Shown here in pieces: positions 22,588 through 34,852 of a stretch of 64,000 nt of DNA. Numbering within the stretch: position 1 is the stretch's first letter; each line of letters begins with the position of its first letter. Below the pieces are notes generated by a model, which worked only from the letters and a program-made list of their open reading frames with translations, made no database searches and was not told the origin of the DNA. Origin of the DNA: Orobanche coerulescens (lineage: Eukaryota; Streptophyta; Magnoliopsida; Lamiales; Orobanchaceae); contig CM065811.1 in NCBI GenBank assembly GCA_033398695.1, forward strand, positions 74,528,001 to 74,592,000, given 5' to 3'. Both the position numbers and the translations under genes were made by a program.

Positions 22588-23557
22588 TGTAACACCCCCA
22601 AAATCGCATTGAGTTATTACAGTGTCGTGGACTCCACAACAGGAAATCCACCAGACGAACACGACTAAAATACAACAAACTGACAAACAAGGAAAATCAC
22701 GGTCCCTACTGTGATATCCGACACGAATTTCAATGACAATGATGGTCTACATGGCCAAAATAAAATAAAAAAATACAAAATCCACGAGCCTCGCTCGGAT
22801 AACACAAAATGACAACAACCGTCAAACTAGAGAACACTTCAGAATGACTGTCCAACATGTACACCAAAACAACTCAGGACTAGTATCGCTCGAATGCCTC
22901 GTCGCCATCGTCATGCCCCTGTTTCTTAACTCTCTCCTCGCAAACACCTAAAACATGAGAACATATTCCGCCCCCACGGGGTCAGTCATCCAGATAATGA
23001 ATATCAAGTACATGTGCAACATGATATGCATCCAAAGACAAAATAAATGGTACAACAATGGTAATACGAGATGTTCACAAACCAAGGTAAAAATCGAGCA
23101 TTCGTGAAACACTATGCCCACGACATACGATCAATACCTACTCAACAGGTTAGAATACAAGTGTCCAACGGCGAATCATCAATATAAAACACAACAACGA
23201 ATTACCCAAAGGTAAAAATCCAAACCAAAGCTGAAATAGATACGAATCACCATGCCCGAAGGCCCCAGCAGAAACACCAATACATCATACATGGCCTAAT
23301 AGCCACTAAGCCGAAACTGCAAAATGTCACAATAGCCTGAAGGCCACTCAGCCGAAGTTTCAAATCATCACAATGGCCCGAATCCAAATAGCTCGAAGCT
23401 GTATCACATGAGGGCCGAAGCCACGGCACGAAGCCGTATCACAATGAGGGCATCCAATGACTTTGACCTGCTGAGTTGCAGGTGCTGTGAAACCAACTGC
23501 GAAGGTTCAATCCCCAGACTTACCCATAATGAGATCACCCAGTGATCGTGACCTAGT
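22588..23557 (-). repeat. Element A 3' LTR, first segment (left of B)
   Basis: It matches 52363 to about 53654 of the other A LTR, starting TGTAACACCCCCAAAATC on the plus strand. It holds only one full 36-bp GAGGGCCGAAGCC repeat unit, against ten in the sister LTR. Element B interrupts it at 23558. The LTR resumes at 47735. Confidence 0.88.
23553..23557. other. Target-site duplication of element B, left copy
   Basis: CTAGT here and CTACT at 47735-47739 differ at one base. The uninterrupted A LTR reads CTACT at 53650-53654, so the left copy has changed. Confidence 0.85.
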
Positions 23558-23869
23558 TGTAATATCCTGAAATTCTACTGCGATTGTTTAATGTTATTTT
23601 ATCCGAGTTATATTGTACAGGATGGAATCTGTACAGTATGGATAAAATAATAGAAAGACTGAGGCAACTGTACTTGTATAATTGTCGTATTTGGTAGACA
23701 ATTACAATTGAGGATATCGTGTATCAGGCTATCGAACTTTTGATATTGGGTATATCGTATGAGAATATTATTGGATTCAGTATATGTGTTCAGTGTGTCG
23801 TATGTTCGTTTTTGGTATGTCGAGACGTTGGACAGAAATTGTGGGAAATGGCTAAGTATGGAACTGTTA

Positions 23870-24262
23870 CCGTACGTTAAGACTGTGAGATATCGTACGC
23901 TAAGTTGTCATGTGTTACGTACGTTATGCGTAAGGCATTACATACGTAACGAAAGGAATCGGACAGGATCGAGTCATGGTCGGCAGGTGGGGCCCGGTGT
24001 CGGCAGCGGATGTGGACAGGCGAGTCAACCTCGGCCATTACGTACGCTATGCAGGTAGTATTACGTACGTGATATGGGTATGGTACTGTAGCAAGTCAAC
24101 GTACGTATTACGTACGTTATGAAGGAATTGTTACGTACGTAAGCATGTTAACGAAACAGGTCAGTTAGTTCTGGAATGAGATTATGTACGCTATGAAGGA
24201 CACATAGCATACGCTAAGCTGCATTACGTACGTTAGTACTGATGGTTAACGTATATAACGAT
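23870..24262. repeat. TTACGTACGTAA-type palindrome cluster in the B promoter
   Basis: About a dozen copies of ACGTACGT-centred words with TTA/TAA ends occur within 390 bp, ending about 11 bp before the TATA box. The sister LTR has the same cluster at 45265-45655. TACGTA is a known bZIP A-box core; a regulatory role here is inference. Confidence 0.85.
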
Positions 24263-24272
24263 CGATGCAGTT

Positions 24273-24280
24273 TATAAAAT
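24273..24280 (+). promoter_or_regulatory. TATA box of element B 5' LTR
   Basis: TATAAAAT is followed by a C/T-rich initiator-like region and (GA)n. It is conserved at 45668-45675 in the other LTR. Confidence 0.65.
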
Positions 24281-25585
24281 GAAGTTCGTTCTTTCATTTC
24301 ACATCAGCACCTCACTTCATTTTTCGTCTCCAAACACTGAGAGAGAGAGAGAGAGATATAGCTCTACTTAATCGATTTTGAGCTTGAAGACTTGGATTTG
24401 AGGCTTGGATATGGAGCTATGGTTGATTCTCGAAGTAATTGCTAGTGTTTTTCATCTTATAAGAGGTAAGTTGGATAATCCTCCCTTTTATTTTGGATTT
24501 TCGATGTTGTTATTGATGAATGATTCGTATGAAGATGATTAAGGGCTTGTTGTTACGATTCTTGAGGATATATGAGGTATTTGTTGAAGGAAGATGATGA
24601 TATGTTGGTTTATGTCTTGAATATGTTGATTATGATTACGAAATCATAGAGTTCTCGATGTTCTTGGTATTATTATTGCGATTTTTGACGTTAGGAAGAT
24701 CGTATGTTGAAGAACATGATGATATACACCTTGAATTATGATTAGTGATTGTTTAGATGTTAGAAAACATCGGATTATGATGTTTTATGGATTATGAACG
24801 TGAATTCGGATAATTGGTGTTCTTGAAGGATTCTTGAACTATGCATGTTATTATTTTGGAAGGATTTCGGATAATTTTGGAATACAAAAATGATTAAGGG
24901 TTTGACAAGATTATTATTCACCGTTGAGTTTGGAAATTCATACGCTTCGAACAAGTGTTCAAATCGAATGTTTGAGTTATTTGAAAACCCTTGGATCATG
25001 ATTATCTATAATGTTGAATTAATCGGATTATGAATCGTTTTGTGGTTTTGAGTTCGTAATTGTTTGAGTTGGATTGTCCGGACTTGTCTCTAATCGAGAT
25101 ATTATGAAATCGTTGAATTTGTTGATCGGTTATTGATTATTGTTAAGTATGATCGCCGAGTGCGGTTTGTATAGTAGATATGAGTTCGTATTTGTTGAAT
25201 TGGATTAATTGGTTTTGTGTACGATTGAGATATCGTTGAATTGTTGAGTTGATTGGTTGGTCGTGTCGGTTGTTGATTGTTATCGGATATGTGTTAATTG
25301 ATTACTTCAATAGGTTGAGATTATTGATCAGTGAATATAACCGTATATTGCGGTCGTGTTCAAGTATGTTCGTGAATTGCATGGTCAAGGTCGAGGAACT
25401 CGTATATGAAGGCAATGAGATTGATAGCGGCTTCATCATCATCGTATCGGTATCGAGGCAAGTTATTACTTGCTCAGTTATAATGTTTAATGAATAGTTT
25501 CAGTTTCATTTCGTTTGTGATGCATATAGCAATGATTATTACTGCGAATTCTGGAGATTCGGATTATATGTTGTTTTTCCGATTC

Positions 25586-25590
25586 TGGGA
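25586..25590. other. Target-site duplication of element T, left copy
   Basis: TGGGA precedes the LTR at 25591 and is repeated at 40847-40851. The empty site in the sister B LTR has one TGGGA at 46977-46981. Confidence 0.95.
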
Positions 25591-26508
25591 TGTTGTGCGG
25601 CGATTTATACGTCTCGATGACGATCGGCATAATGGTCAGTAGCCAGCTAAAGAAGGCAAACGCTGGGCAAGCACCTAGCGATCGACGTCCAAGGCGATCG
25701 TCTATAGGCATCTGGCGATCGCCAATAATATCTGATTGTAGACGATCGTCCCATACCGCATGTGAATCCGACACCCATCAGAGTCTTCGAAGACCGAATC
25801 TTGGACGAAGACCCACGTGCAGATCCACAAAAGGCGCCGCAAGATAAGGCCTTTGACCCCAGCCTGTCACCAACCTCACACCTACCGACAGGCCCGCCGA
25901 AAGGTACAAAGGGGGTCCTCCCGTGACAGCGACTCAGGACGCGTGCGGACTCCTCATTGGGCCGCACATCTGGCTGCCAGCTGCAGCCTCACACTTTAAG
26001 GAAACAGTCCCACGTGATGGGATGATCGTCCACATTATTCTAGTATAGAATACGGCGGTCGCCCGCGATCGCCGGGGAGGACCTAGCATCCTCTTCTACT
26101 ATAAATAGTAGGCCTCCAATAGTGGACAGGACACAGTAAAAAAACGTACAGAGAGAACGGTAGACTTACCTGACGAATACATACACATACACAGTGATAC
26201 TCATTCACATATACAGAACACCAAAAAGCAAGAACTCACAGAGCGTCATATCTGGTTCTTCCGGCAATCTTCACGCTCTATAGCTAAGCTAACTAGAATC
26301 ATTACACTCATTGTAATAGTATTCTAACATTAATATTTGTACTCCAAAGTATTTGTATTAATAATATCTCGCGAGAGCGTTCAAGCCCGGGACTAACAAC
26401 CCCGGCAAATCTTGTGTTATTTATTTTCCCACAGAAGTGTTCTCGCATTTGTTTGTTACTCGACCTTTCCAGTAATATCATCTCCGGATAATATTTTGGG
26501 TAACAACA
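25591..26508 (+). repeat. Element T 5' LTR
   Basis: It is 918 bp, the same length as 39929-40846. Seven GATCG-centred words (GCGATCGC, GACGATCGTC and variants) lie between about 25619 and 26072, just upstream of the TATA box. Confidence 0.95.
26100..26108 (+). promoter_or_regulatory. TATA box of the T 5' LTR
   Basis: TATAAATAG in a GC-richer setting is conserved at 40439-40447 in the 3' LTR. Transcription would start near 26130. Confidence 0.75.
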
Positions 26509-26509
26509 A

Positions 26510-26525
26510 TTGGCGCTAGAGGAAG
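26510..26525 (+). other. Element T primer-binding site
   Basis: TTGGCGCTAGAGGAAG lies directly after the LTR end. It has the TTGGCGC start common in Tat and other gypsy elements. I do not assign the tRNA. Confidence 0.65.
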
Positions 26526-26635
26526 GGCCCTATAACCTTTATTTTTATTCCGACCGTCTCGAAGAACACTCACTGTTCTCCGGGCATATACTTGAAGAAA
26601 CACTCACTGTTCTTCAAAGAAAAGCCTTCAGAAAC

Positions 26636-28556
26636 ATGACATCTGCCACGACCTCAAAAAGAGCCACCATGCGATCTGCCGGACCTCTCATTCCGGCCCA
26701 GACCGAATCTCAACCAACGACGGAATGCGACCGCGGTGATGCTAGACTCTCACTCCTGCCCCTGAAGGACGGACCCAGCCTCTAACTCGATCAGTTCCAG
26801 ACCGCGAAACAGATCGAGGAGGATATGGCCATCCTTAGGGAACGACGGAGGGCATGCGACTCGCCCACAATTACTCCATCAGCCATCCGTCGGGCAGGCA
26901 AGCGGAAGCTTAAGGGGCTATACGTCGAGAAATCGTCGAAAAGCCCCGAGCCACAGGAAAAGGCTCTCGTAAGGCGGGACGATTCCGTCTTCAGCCGCCT
27001 AGGGAGCGATCCCTCATGGCGACCCGGGCATTCAGGCCCCAGCCGGGAGACATCGGAGTTCGAATCCGTCACCAGGAGTTCGGCATATCCGACTCCCAGA
27101 AGACAAGCCGGCCAACGGGCCCCCGCTCGCCCAAGAATTGAGCCCGGTGGCGAAGAACTCATCACCTACGATAGGGAAAGGAGATCAGTACATGATCGCC
27201 TTGGCTCCCGCTCCGAGAGTCAATCAACGAGCAGTCAGTCTACAGCGATGGCCGCCATGCCGCGCCAGCTCGACGAAATGAAGGCGCTCCTAGAGACTAG
27301 GGCAGGCGCCAAGAGCACAATCGTTGGACTGAGTGAGCCACTCGCGGCCCAGATCGAGATTGCCCCAGTTAAACCGAAGATCGCTCCCCCTCAAACACCT
27401 CTATACGAGGGGAGATCGGATCATGAGACCCATTTGAGCAAATTGCGGATTTACATGACCGGATGTGGAGCATCGGACGCGACGAAGTGCCGAATGTTCC
27501 CATTGACATTGGGCGACCTCGCCTATAGGTGGTACATCTCACTGCCACCTCGCTCGATCAATTGTTTTGAGAAGCTGGCGAACGACTTCACGTCGTACTT
27601 CACCGCTAAAGTCGCTCGGCCCGAAGGCCCCCACCGCATGATGAAAATCAGGCAGGGGAAGAACGAGCCCGATGAAGAGTACATCGACCGGGTGGATGAA
27701 ATAGTCCTCACTAGTGAACCCATTAGTGATGAGCTCACTCTCTACTCGGTCCTGGGAGGATTCTATGGCCATTCACCCATGTTCAGGCACCTTACAAAGG
27801 ACATCCCCCCGACCTCCGCAATCTTCCGCATCAGGGCCGCTGATTTTCTAGCCCAGCAGAGAATGCTCACCCTACGCTTAGGCGAGGGATCTGCCGGGGA
27901 AGGAAAAGCGCCTACTTCCGTCCCGAGAAAGGCAATCGCCAAGCCCATAAAGGTGATCACGAAGCCGCCCGGGGAATTCAAAGCTTTCGAGGATGTGGAG
28001 TTCACCTCCTCCGCAACCTCAACCTAACTCCGGCCCACATTTTCAACGCCATCAAGGGGCGTGAATGCTTAGCAAACCAAGGCCGGTGAGGGACCATGAT
28101 CACCTGGACCGCAACAAATTTTGTGTCTACCACAAGAGTCCCGGTCACAACACCAGCCAGTGTCGTGACCTCCTCAGACAACTATGGCGACAGTTCGGGG
28201 AAGGCAAATTGGATAACTTGGTTACCAAACCAGAGCCTCGAGCAGAGAGGACCGGAGGATGCGAGCGCCGACAGAACGATGGAATCCCTCCCAATCCGGT
28301 CGCCAGGATCGAGCAGAATGAGCCGGAGTATTCTGACGAATCAATCCCTCCGATCAACCCTGGCAGCCGGATCAATATGCTTCAGGCGGGAGGTGGAAAC
28401 CCCGGAGGACTTTCCCCGGTTTCCACCATGTCAAACAGAAAACGGAAGGCCGAACTGAGGGGGTTCGCCGCGGTCCATGTCGTGGTACACCCAGAGCCGA
28501 CCATCTCCAAATACGCACTCATCACCTTCTCCAACAAGGATAGAGAGGGAGTGTAG
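26636..28556 (+). pseudogene. Element T gag (stop and two frame changes)
   Basis: The ATG at 26636 (MTSATTSKRATMRS) opens a frame with a stop at 26783-26785 and continuing to 28027. The retrotransposon-gag domain lies near residues 195-345 of the 26825-28027 segment, with RMFPLTLGDLAYRWYISLPP and a WY-type gag motif. The expected LTPAHIFNAIKGREC segment is in another frame near 28010-28080. The zinc knuckle is in a third: C-x2-H-x4-H-x4-C from 28122, the CHHC form usual in Tat gag. Gag would build the particle. A TAG at 28554 separates it from pol in the same frame. Confidence 0.88.
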
Positions 28557-28604
28557 TGCCCCAAAGAGGATGCGCTGGTAATCTCTGCGTGTATCCTTCG
28601 GAAA

Positions 28605-31136
28605 ATGATCGATCGCGTGCTGGTTGAAAATGGAAGCTTTTGCAATATCATATTCAAATCTGATCTTGACCAGCTCGGCAACCTGACCAAGTTTATCAAG
28701 CCATTTGACACCGTGCTCCAAGGATTCGGCGACAGCACAGTCCAAGCCTACGGGAGGATCAAGCTCTCTGTCGAGCTAATATGTCATTACGATCCCACGG
28801 TTAGGATTACTAGGAACCTAAACTTTGTAATCATAGATAGGCCCAGCATCTATAATGGGTTCCTAGGTCGTCCATTTCTAGAGACCTTTGAAGCGGTCGC
28901 CTCTTATTTCTTTTACTGTATCAAATTCCCCACTGCCGATGGGACGGTCGGTACTTTAAAAGGAGACCAACTAATGGCTAAGAAATGTTTGAATTACTCC
29001 TGTGTCATAACTTCTTTCAATACTTCCCGTGATATTTGTAATATCGAGATGATCGACAATCAACTGATGGAGATCTACGAGCCAAGCACATCGTACCAAC
29101 CCGACTCAGAGGACGCAATCTCACATCGATTAACGGATGACATCGAGCCAAGGATCGGTTTCGAGCCAAGCCTCGACATCGATCTAAGGATCGAGTTCGG
29201 AAATCATTCCAAACGAGAATCGACCGTCCCCATTGAAGAGTTAGAAAGTGTAACGATAGATCCGGCTCGTCCGGAGCGGGAAGTACAAATCGGCGCAAGC
29301 ATTGGTCTTGAGTTAAAGGAAGATCTGATCAGTTTACTACGTAAGAACATCGGAGTCTTTGCTTGGTCACATCAAGATATGGTCGGCATAAGTCCTGAAC
29401 ACGCCTGCCACTATTTAAAGATCGACCCGGCAAGGAAGCCTGTTCACCAGAAATGTAGAAAATTCGGTCCGGAGAAGTACGCGGGGCTCGATATAGAAGT
29501 CAAAAAGATACTCGATAACAAATTAATCGGAGTGTCTACAGACGAGCCACAGTGGGTAGCCAACGCGGTGCTCATCAAAAAGCCGAGAAACTCCTGGAGG
29601 TTATGCATTGACTTCACCGACCTCAACTCGGCTTGTCCGAAAGATCACTTTCCGATGCCTCATATTAACCACTTGGTCGATAGCACTGCAGGCTGCGAAA
29701 TGATGTCGTTCATGGATGCCTTCGCCGGGTACCATCAGATCCCCATGGCGGAGAAAGACATAAAACACACATCTTTCCACACGGAAAAAGACATATACTT
29801 TTGGGTCCGGATGCCGTTCGGTCTGAAGAATGCAGGGGCGACCTACCAGCAGCTAGTCAACGGGATGTTCGCCAACCAAATTGGCAAGACCATGGAGGTC
29901 AACATTTACAACATCGTGGTCAAAAGCTTCAAGAAGGAATATCACCTCAATGACCTTGCCGAGACGTTCGCCATCCTCGAGAAGTTCAACATGAAGCTGA
30001 ACCCCAAGAAACGCAACTTCGGGGTGAGCTCCAGAAAATTCCTGGGGCACATCGTGAGCCAAATGGGGATCGAGGCGAACCCCACCAAGATCCAGGTGAT
30101 CCTCGACATGCAGGAGCCACGAAATGTCAAACAGGTGCAATGCCTCACTGGTTGTCTAGCTACCCTCAACCGTTTCATATATCGGCTCGGGGATAAAAGC
30201 AAGTCATTCTTCATGACCATAAAGAACAAGAAGTTCACATGGACAAAGGAGAGTCAAATAGCGTTCGCTAAAATTAAGGAGTATCTATCTAACCCCCAGA
30301 TATTGGCGAAGCCGATCCCCAGCGAAAAGCTATTCCTTTACCTGGCGGCCTCGGAGGTCGCGCTGAGTGCTGTTTTAGTGCGAGCAGAGGGGCAAGTCCA
30401 TTTGCCGATCTACTTCGTTAGTCAAGCACTCTATGACGCTGAAACATGTTACACGCCTCTGGAGAAGATCGCCTACGCTCTAGTCATGAGTGTTCGCAAG
30501 CTAAGGGCCTACTTCTTCGAACATCAAATGGAGGTTCTGACGACTCTCCCTCTAAGGCAAGTTCTACACCAGCCAGACACCAATGGGCGACTCCTCAAGT
30601 GGTCACTGGAGATCGCCCAATACAGTATCACGTACGCTCCTCGCACGGCGATCAAAGGCCACGCTCTGGCGAACTTCGTGGTGAAATTAACATTCCCTCA
30701 CAGTCCGCCTCAGATCGGTTGCCCTGCTTGGAAGCTGTATGTGGATGGCTCGGCAACCAACTTGAGAGCGGGGGCAGGGATTGTCCTCATTAGCCCTGAT
30801 GGACAAAGTTTAACAAATGTCGTGCGTTTCGGGTTCCATGCGACCAACAATGAAGCCGAGTACGAAGCCTTGGTTGGCGGGCTCGATCTAGCCCTCGCCC
30901 TGGACGTTCGCCGCCTCCATATCTTCATGGACTCCCTCTTGGTCGTGAACCAAGTCAAGGGAGAACATGAGGCGCGCGGCGAACAGATGATCAAATACCA
31001 AGAATTGGTCACCGAAATGTGCACGAAATTTGAGGAAGTGCTAATCGAACAAGTCCCGAGAGAGCACAATTCCCAGGCCGACGCCTTATCCAAACTGGCA
31101 TCATCAGATGGGCCGGCCGATTTCTCTAACATCTAA
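28605..31136 (+). pseudogene. Element T pol copy 1: protease, dead RT, two RNase H domains
   Basis: The open frame of 843 codons starts at the protease motif VLVENGS (E8 where the catalytic Asp is expected). RT has WRLCIDFTDLNSACPKD, FMDAFAGYHQIP and RMPFGLKNAGATYQQ, but where YVDD should be it reads NIYN (residues 433-436, 29901-29912). The first RNase H (LYLAASEVALSAVLV) lacks the expected acidic residue at its start. The second, archaeal-type RNase H keeps YVDGSA, NNEAEYEAL, FMDSLLVVNQV and NSQADALSKLAS, so its acidic set looks complete. The long open frame with an inactive polymerase site is unusual. The first copy of the tandem duplication begins at 28656. Confidence 0.92.
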
Positions 31137-31754
31137 ATCACAAAATCAGCAAATCCGGCGATCGACAGAAGCCTTGTTACCATAGTTACCATCGCCGAAG
31201 AGAACTAGTTGACTCAATTCATTAAATACTTAAAGGACGGAACAGTCCCCGACGACCGTATCAAAGCTCGCCAACTTCAGCTCCGTGCGACCAAATACAC
31301 CCTATTGAACGACCGGCTTTACAAGCGAGCTTTCAGCCTCCCTCTCCTCAAGTGCATTACGCCGGAGGAAGGCCGGCTCGTTTTAGCCGAGATCCATGAC
31401 GAGATCTGTGGAAACCATGCTGGCGGGCGAGCTCTCATCGATAAAATAATCAGGTAAGGTTTTTTCTGGCCTACGCTACAAAACGATGCGATTGCCTATG
31501 CCAGATCGTGTCACAGGTGTCAAGTGATGGGCCCGAACATCAAGCTCTCCCCCGAGCAGCTCATTTCAATGTACAGCCCATGGCCATTCACCCAATGGGG
31601 CATCGACCTCATAGGTCCCTTGCCGACGGCGCCAGGGGGCTGTAAGTTTGCCATCGTGGGGGTCGATTACTTCACGAAATGGGCTGAGGCTGAGCCACTC
31701 AACAAAATCGGCCAAGAACAAGTAATCAAGTTCATTTGGAAGAACATCATATTC
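28656..31754 (+). repeat. Tandem duplication in T pol, unit 1
   Basis: 3,099 bp from inside protease to inside integrase are repeated at 31755-34852. The breakpoints share ATCATATTC, found at 28647-28655 (protease), 31746-31754 (junction) and 34844-34852 (integrase). By eye the copies differ at roughly 1-1.5% of bases. Confidence 0.95.
31209..31754 (+). pseudogene. Element T integrase N-terminal half (copy 1, truncated)
   Basis: The zinc-binding HHCC region (EIHDEICGNHAGG ... CHRCQ) is split by an in-frame TAA at 31455-31457. The core begins with WGIDLIGPLP (first catalytic Asp) and runs to FIWKNIIF. There it fuses in frame to protease residues KSDLDQLG at the duplication junction, so the rest of the core is missing in this copy. 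Confidence 0.9.
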
Positions 31755-34235
31755 AAATCTGATCTTGACCAGCTCGGCAACCTGACCAAGTTTATCAAGC
31801 CATTTGACACCGTGCTCCAAGGATTCGGCGACAGCACAGTCCAAGCCTACGGGAGGATCAAGCTCTCTGTCGAGCTAATATGTCATTACGATCCCACGGT
31901 TAGGATTACTAGGAACCTAAACTTTGTTATCATAGATAGGCCCAGCATCTATAATGGGTTCCTAGGTCGTCCATTTCTAGAGACCTTTGAAGCGGTCGCC
32001 TCTTATTTCTTTTACTGTATCAAATTCCCCACTGCCGATGGGACGGTCGGTACTTTAAAAGGAGACCAACTAATGGCTAAGAAATGTTTGAATTACTTCT
32101 ATGTCATAACTTCTTTCAATACTTCCCGTGATATTTGTAACATCAAGATGATCGACCATCAACTGATGGAGATCTACGAGCCAAGCACATCGTACCAACC
32201 CGACTCAGAGGACGCAATCTCACATCGATTAACGGATGACATCGAGCCAAGGATCGGTTTCGAGCCAAGCCTCGACATCGATCTAAGGATCGAGTCCGGA
32301 AATCATTCCAAACGAGAATCGACCGTCCCCATTGAAGAGTTAGAAAGTGTAACGATAGATCCGGCTCGTCCGGAGCGGGAAGTACAAATCGGCGCAAGCA
32401 TTGGTCTTGAGTTAAAGGAAGATCTGATCAGTTTACTACGTAAGAACATCGGAGTCTTTGCTTGGTCACATCAAGATATGGTCGGCATAAGTCCTGAACA
32501 CGCCTGCCACAATTTAAAGATCGACCCGGCAAGGAAGCCTATTCACCAGAAATGTAGAAAATTCGGTCCGGAGAAGTACGCGGGGCTCGATATAGAAGTC
32601 AAAAAGCTACTCGATAACAAATTAATCGGAGTGGCTATAGACGAGCCACAGTGGGTAGCCAACGCGGTGCTCATCAAAAAGCCGAGCAACTCCTGGAGGT
32701 TATGCATTGACTTCGCCGACCTCAACTCGGCATGTCCGAAAGATTACTTTCCGATGCCTCATATTGACCACTTGGTTGATAGCACTGCAGGCTGCGAAAT
32801 GATGTCGTTCATGGATGCCTTCGCCGGGTACCATCAGATCCCCATGGCGGAGAAAGACATAAAACACACATCATTCCACACGAAAAAAGACATATACTTT
32901 TGGGTCCGGATGCCGTTCGGTCTGAAGAATGCAGGGGCGACCTACCAGCAGCTAGTCAACGGGATGTTCGCCAACCAAATTGGCAAGACCATGGAGGTCA
33001 ACATTTACAACATCGTGGTCAAAAGCTTCAAGAAGGAAGATAACCTCAATGACCTTGCCGAGATATTCGCCATCCTCGAGAAGTTCAACATGAAGCTGAA
33101 CCCCAAGAAACGCAACTTCGGGGTGAGCTCCGGAAAATTCCTGGGGCACATCGTGAGCCAAATGGGGATCGAGGCGAACCCCACCAAGATCCAGGTGATC
33201 CTCGACATGCAGGAGCCACGAAATGTCAAACAGGTGCAACGCCTCACTGGTTGTCTAGCTACCCTCAACCGTTTCATATCTCGGCTCGGGGATAAAAGCA
33301 AGTCATTCTTCATGACCATAAAGAACAAGAAGTTCACATGGACAAAGGAGAGTCAAATAGCGTTCGCTAAAATTAAGGAGTATCTATCTAACCCCCAGAT
33401 ATTGGCGAAGCCGATCCCCAGCGAAAAGCTATTCCTTTACCTGGCGGCCTCGGAGGTCGCGCTGAGTGCTGTTTTAGTGCGAGCAGAGGGGCAAGTCCAT
33501 TTGCCGATCTACTTCGTTAGTCAAGCACTCTATGACGCTGAAACACGTTACACGCCTCTGGAGAAGATCGCCTACGCTCTAGTCATGAGTGTTCGCAAGC
33601 TAAGGGCCTACTTCTTCGAACATCAAATGGAGGTTCTGACGACTCTCCCTCTAAGGCAAGTTCTACACCAGCCAGACACCAATGGGCGACTCCTCAAGTG
33701 GTCACTAGAGATCGCCCAATACAGTATCACGTACGCTCCTCGCACGGCGATCAAAGGCCAGGCTCTGGCGAACTTCGTGGTGAAATTAACATTCCCTCAC
33801 AGTCCGACCCAGATCGGCTGCCCTGCTTGGAAGCTGTATGTGGATGGCTCGGCAACCAACTTGCGAGCGGGGGCAGGGATTGTCCTCATCAGCCCCGATG
33901 GACAAAGTTTCACAAATGTCGTGCGTTTCGGGTTCCATGCGACCAACAATGAAGCCGAGTACGAAGCCTTGGTTGGCGGGCTCGATCTAGCCCTCGCCCT
34001 GGATGTTCGCCGCCTCCATATCTTCATGGACTCCCTCTTGGTCGTGAACCAAGTAAAGGGAGAATATGAGGCGCGCGGCGAACAGATGATCAAATACCAA
34101 GAATTGGTCACCGAAATGTGCACGAAATTTGAGGAAGTGCTAATCGAACAAGTCCCGAGAGAGCACAATTCCCAGGCCGACGCCTTATCCAAACTGGCAT
34201 CATCAGATGGGCCGGCCGATTTCTCTAACATCTAA
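31755..34235 (+). pseudogene. Element T pol copy 2: RT and RNase H, fused in frame to integrase copy 1
   Basis: The frame 31524-34235 (903 codons) starts in integrase and crosses the junction at 31754 into a second protease C-terminus, RT, RNase H and archaeal-type RNase H. It repeats the same RT defect, NIYN at 33000-33011, so the change predates the duplication. About 27 residues differ from copy 1 over 830, more than expected under selection for function. The protease catalytic motif is absent from this copy. The acidic residues of the second RNase H are again present. Confidence 0.92.
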
Positions 34236-34852
34236 ATCACAAAATCAGCAAATCCGGCGATCGACAGAAGCCTTGTTACCATAGTTACCATCGCCGAAGA
34301 GAACTAGTTGACTCAATTCATTAAATACTTAAAGGACGGAACAGTCCCCGACGACCGTATCAAAGCTCGCCAACTTCAGCTCCGTGCGACCAGATACACC
34401 CTATTGAACGACCGGCTTTACAAGCGAGCTTTCAGCCTCCCTCTCCTCAAGTGCATTACGCCGGAGGAAGGCCGGCTCGTTTTAGCCGAGATCCATGACG
34501 AGATTTGTGGAAACCATGCTGGCGGGCGAGCTCTCATCGACAAAATAACCAGGTAAGGTTTTTTCTGGCCTACGCTACAAAACGATGCGATTTCCTATGC
34601 CAGATCGTGTCACAGGTGTCAAATGATGGGCCCGAACATCAAGCTCTCCCCCGAGCAGCTCACTTCAATGTACAGCCCATGGCCATTCACCCAATGGGGC
34701 ATCGACCTCATAGGTCCCTTGCCGACGGCGCCAGGGGGTGTAAGTTTGCCATCGTGGGGGTCGATTACTTCAAGAAATGGGCTGAGGCCGAGCTACTCAA
34801 CAAAATCGGCCAAGAACAAGTAATCAAGTTCATTTGGAAGAACATCATATTC
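31755..34852 (+). repeat. Tandem duplication in T pol, unit 2
   Basis: 3,098 bp match unit 1. It is one base shorter because of a deletion in a G run near 34737 within the integrase core, which shifts the frame. Confidence 0.95.

Larger units (their letters stand above)
23558..25590 (+). repeat. Element B 5' LTR, first segment (left of T)
   Basis: It aligns almost without gaps with 44953-46981. It contains the palindrome cluster (23870-24262), a TATA box, a (GA)n run at about 24338-24355 and then AT-rich transcribed-region-like sequence. Short open frames such as 25249-25497 are not supported as genes. Confidence 0.9.

Noticed and set aside
25249..25497. 82-codon plus-strand frame, with a related 117-codon frame at 46640-46993
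   Set aside because: Both are the same part of the two B LTRs; the longer form is due to point differences and no protein feature is seen.
26791..27165. Minus-strand 124-codon frame over gag of element T
   Set aside because: It is antisense to the supported gag frame in GC-richer DNA and has no independent support.
29853..30238. Minus-strand frames inside pol of element T, repeated at 32952-33337
   Set aside because: They lie opposite conserved RT sequence in both duplicated units and are explained as antisense shadows.
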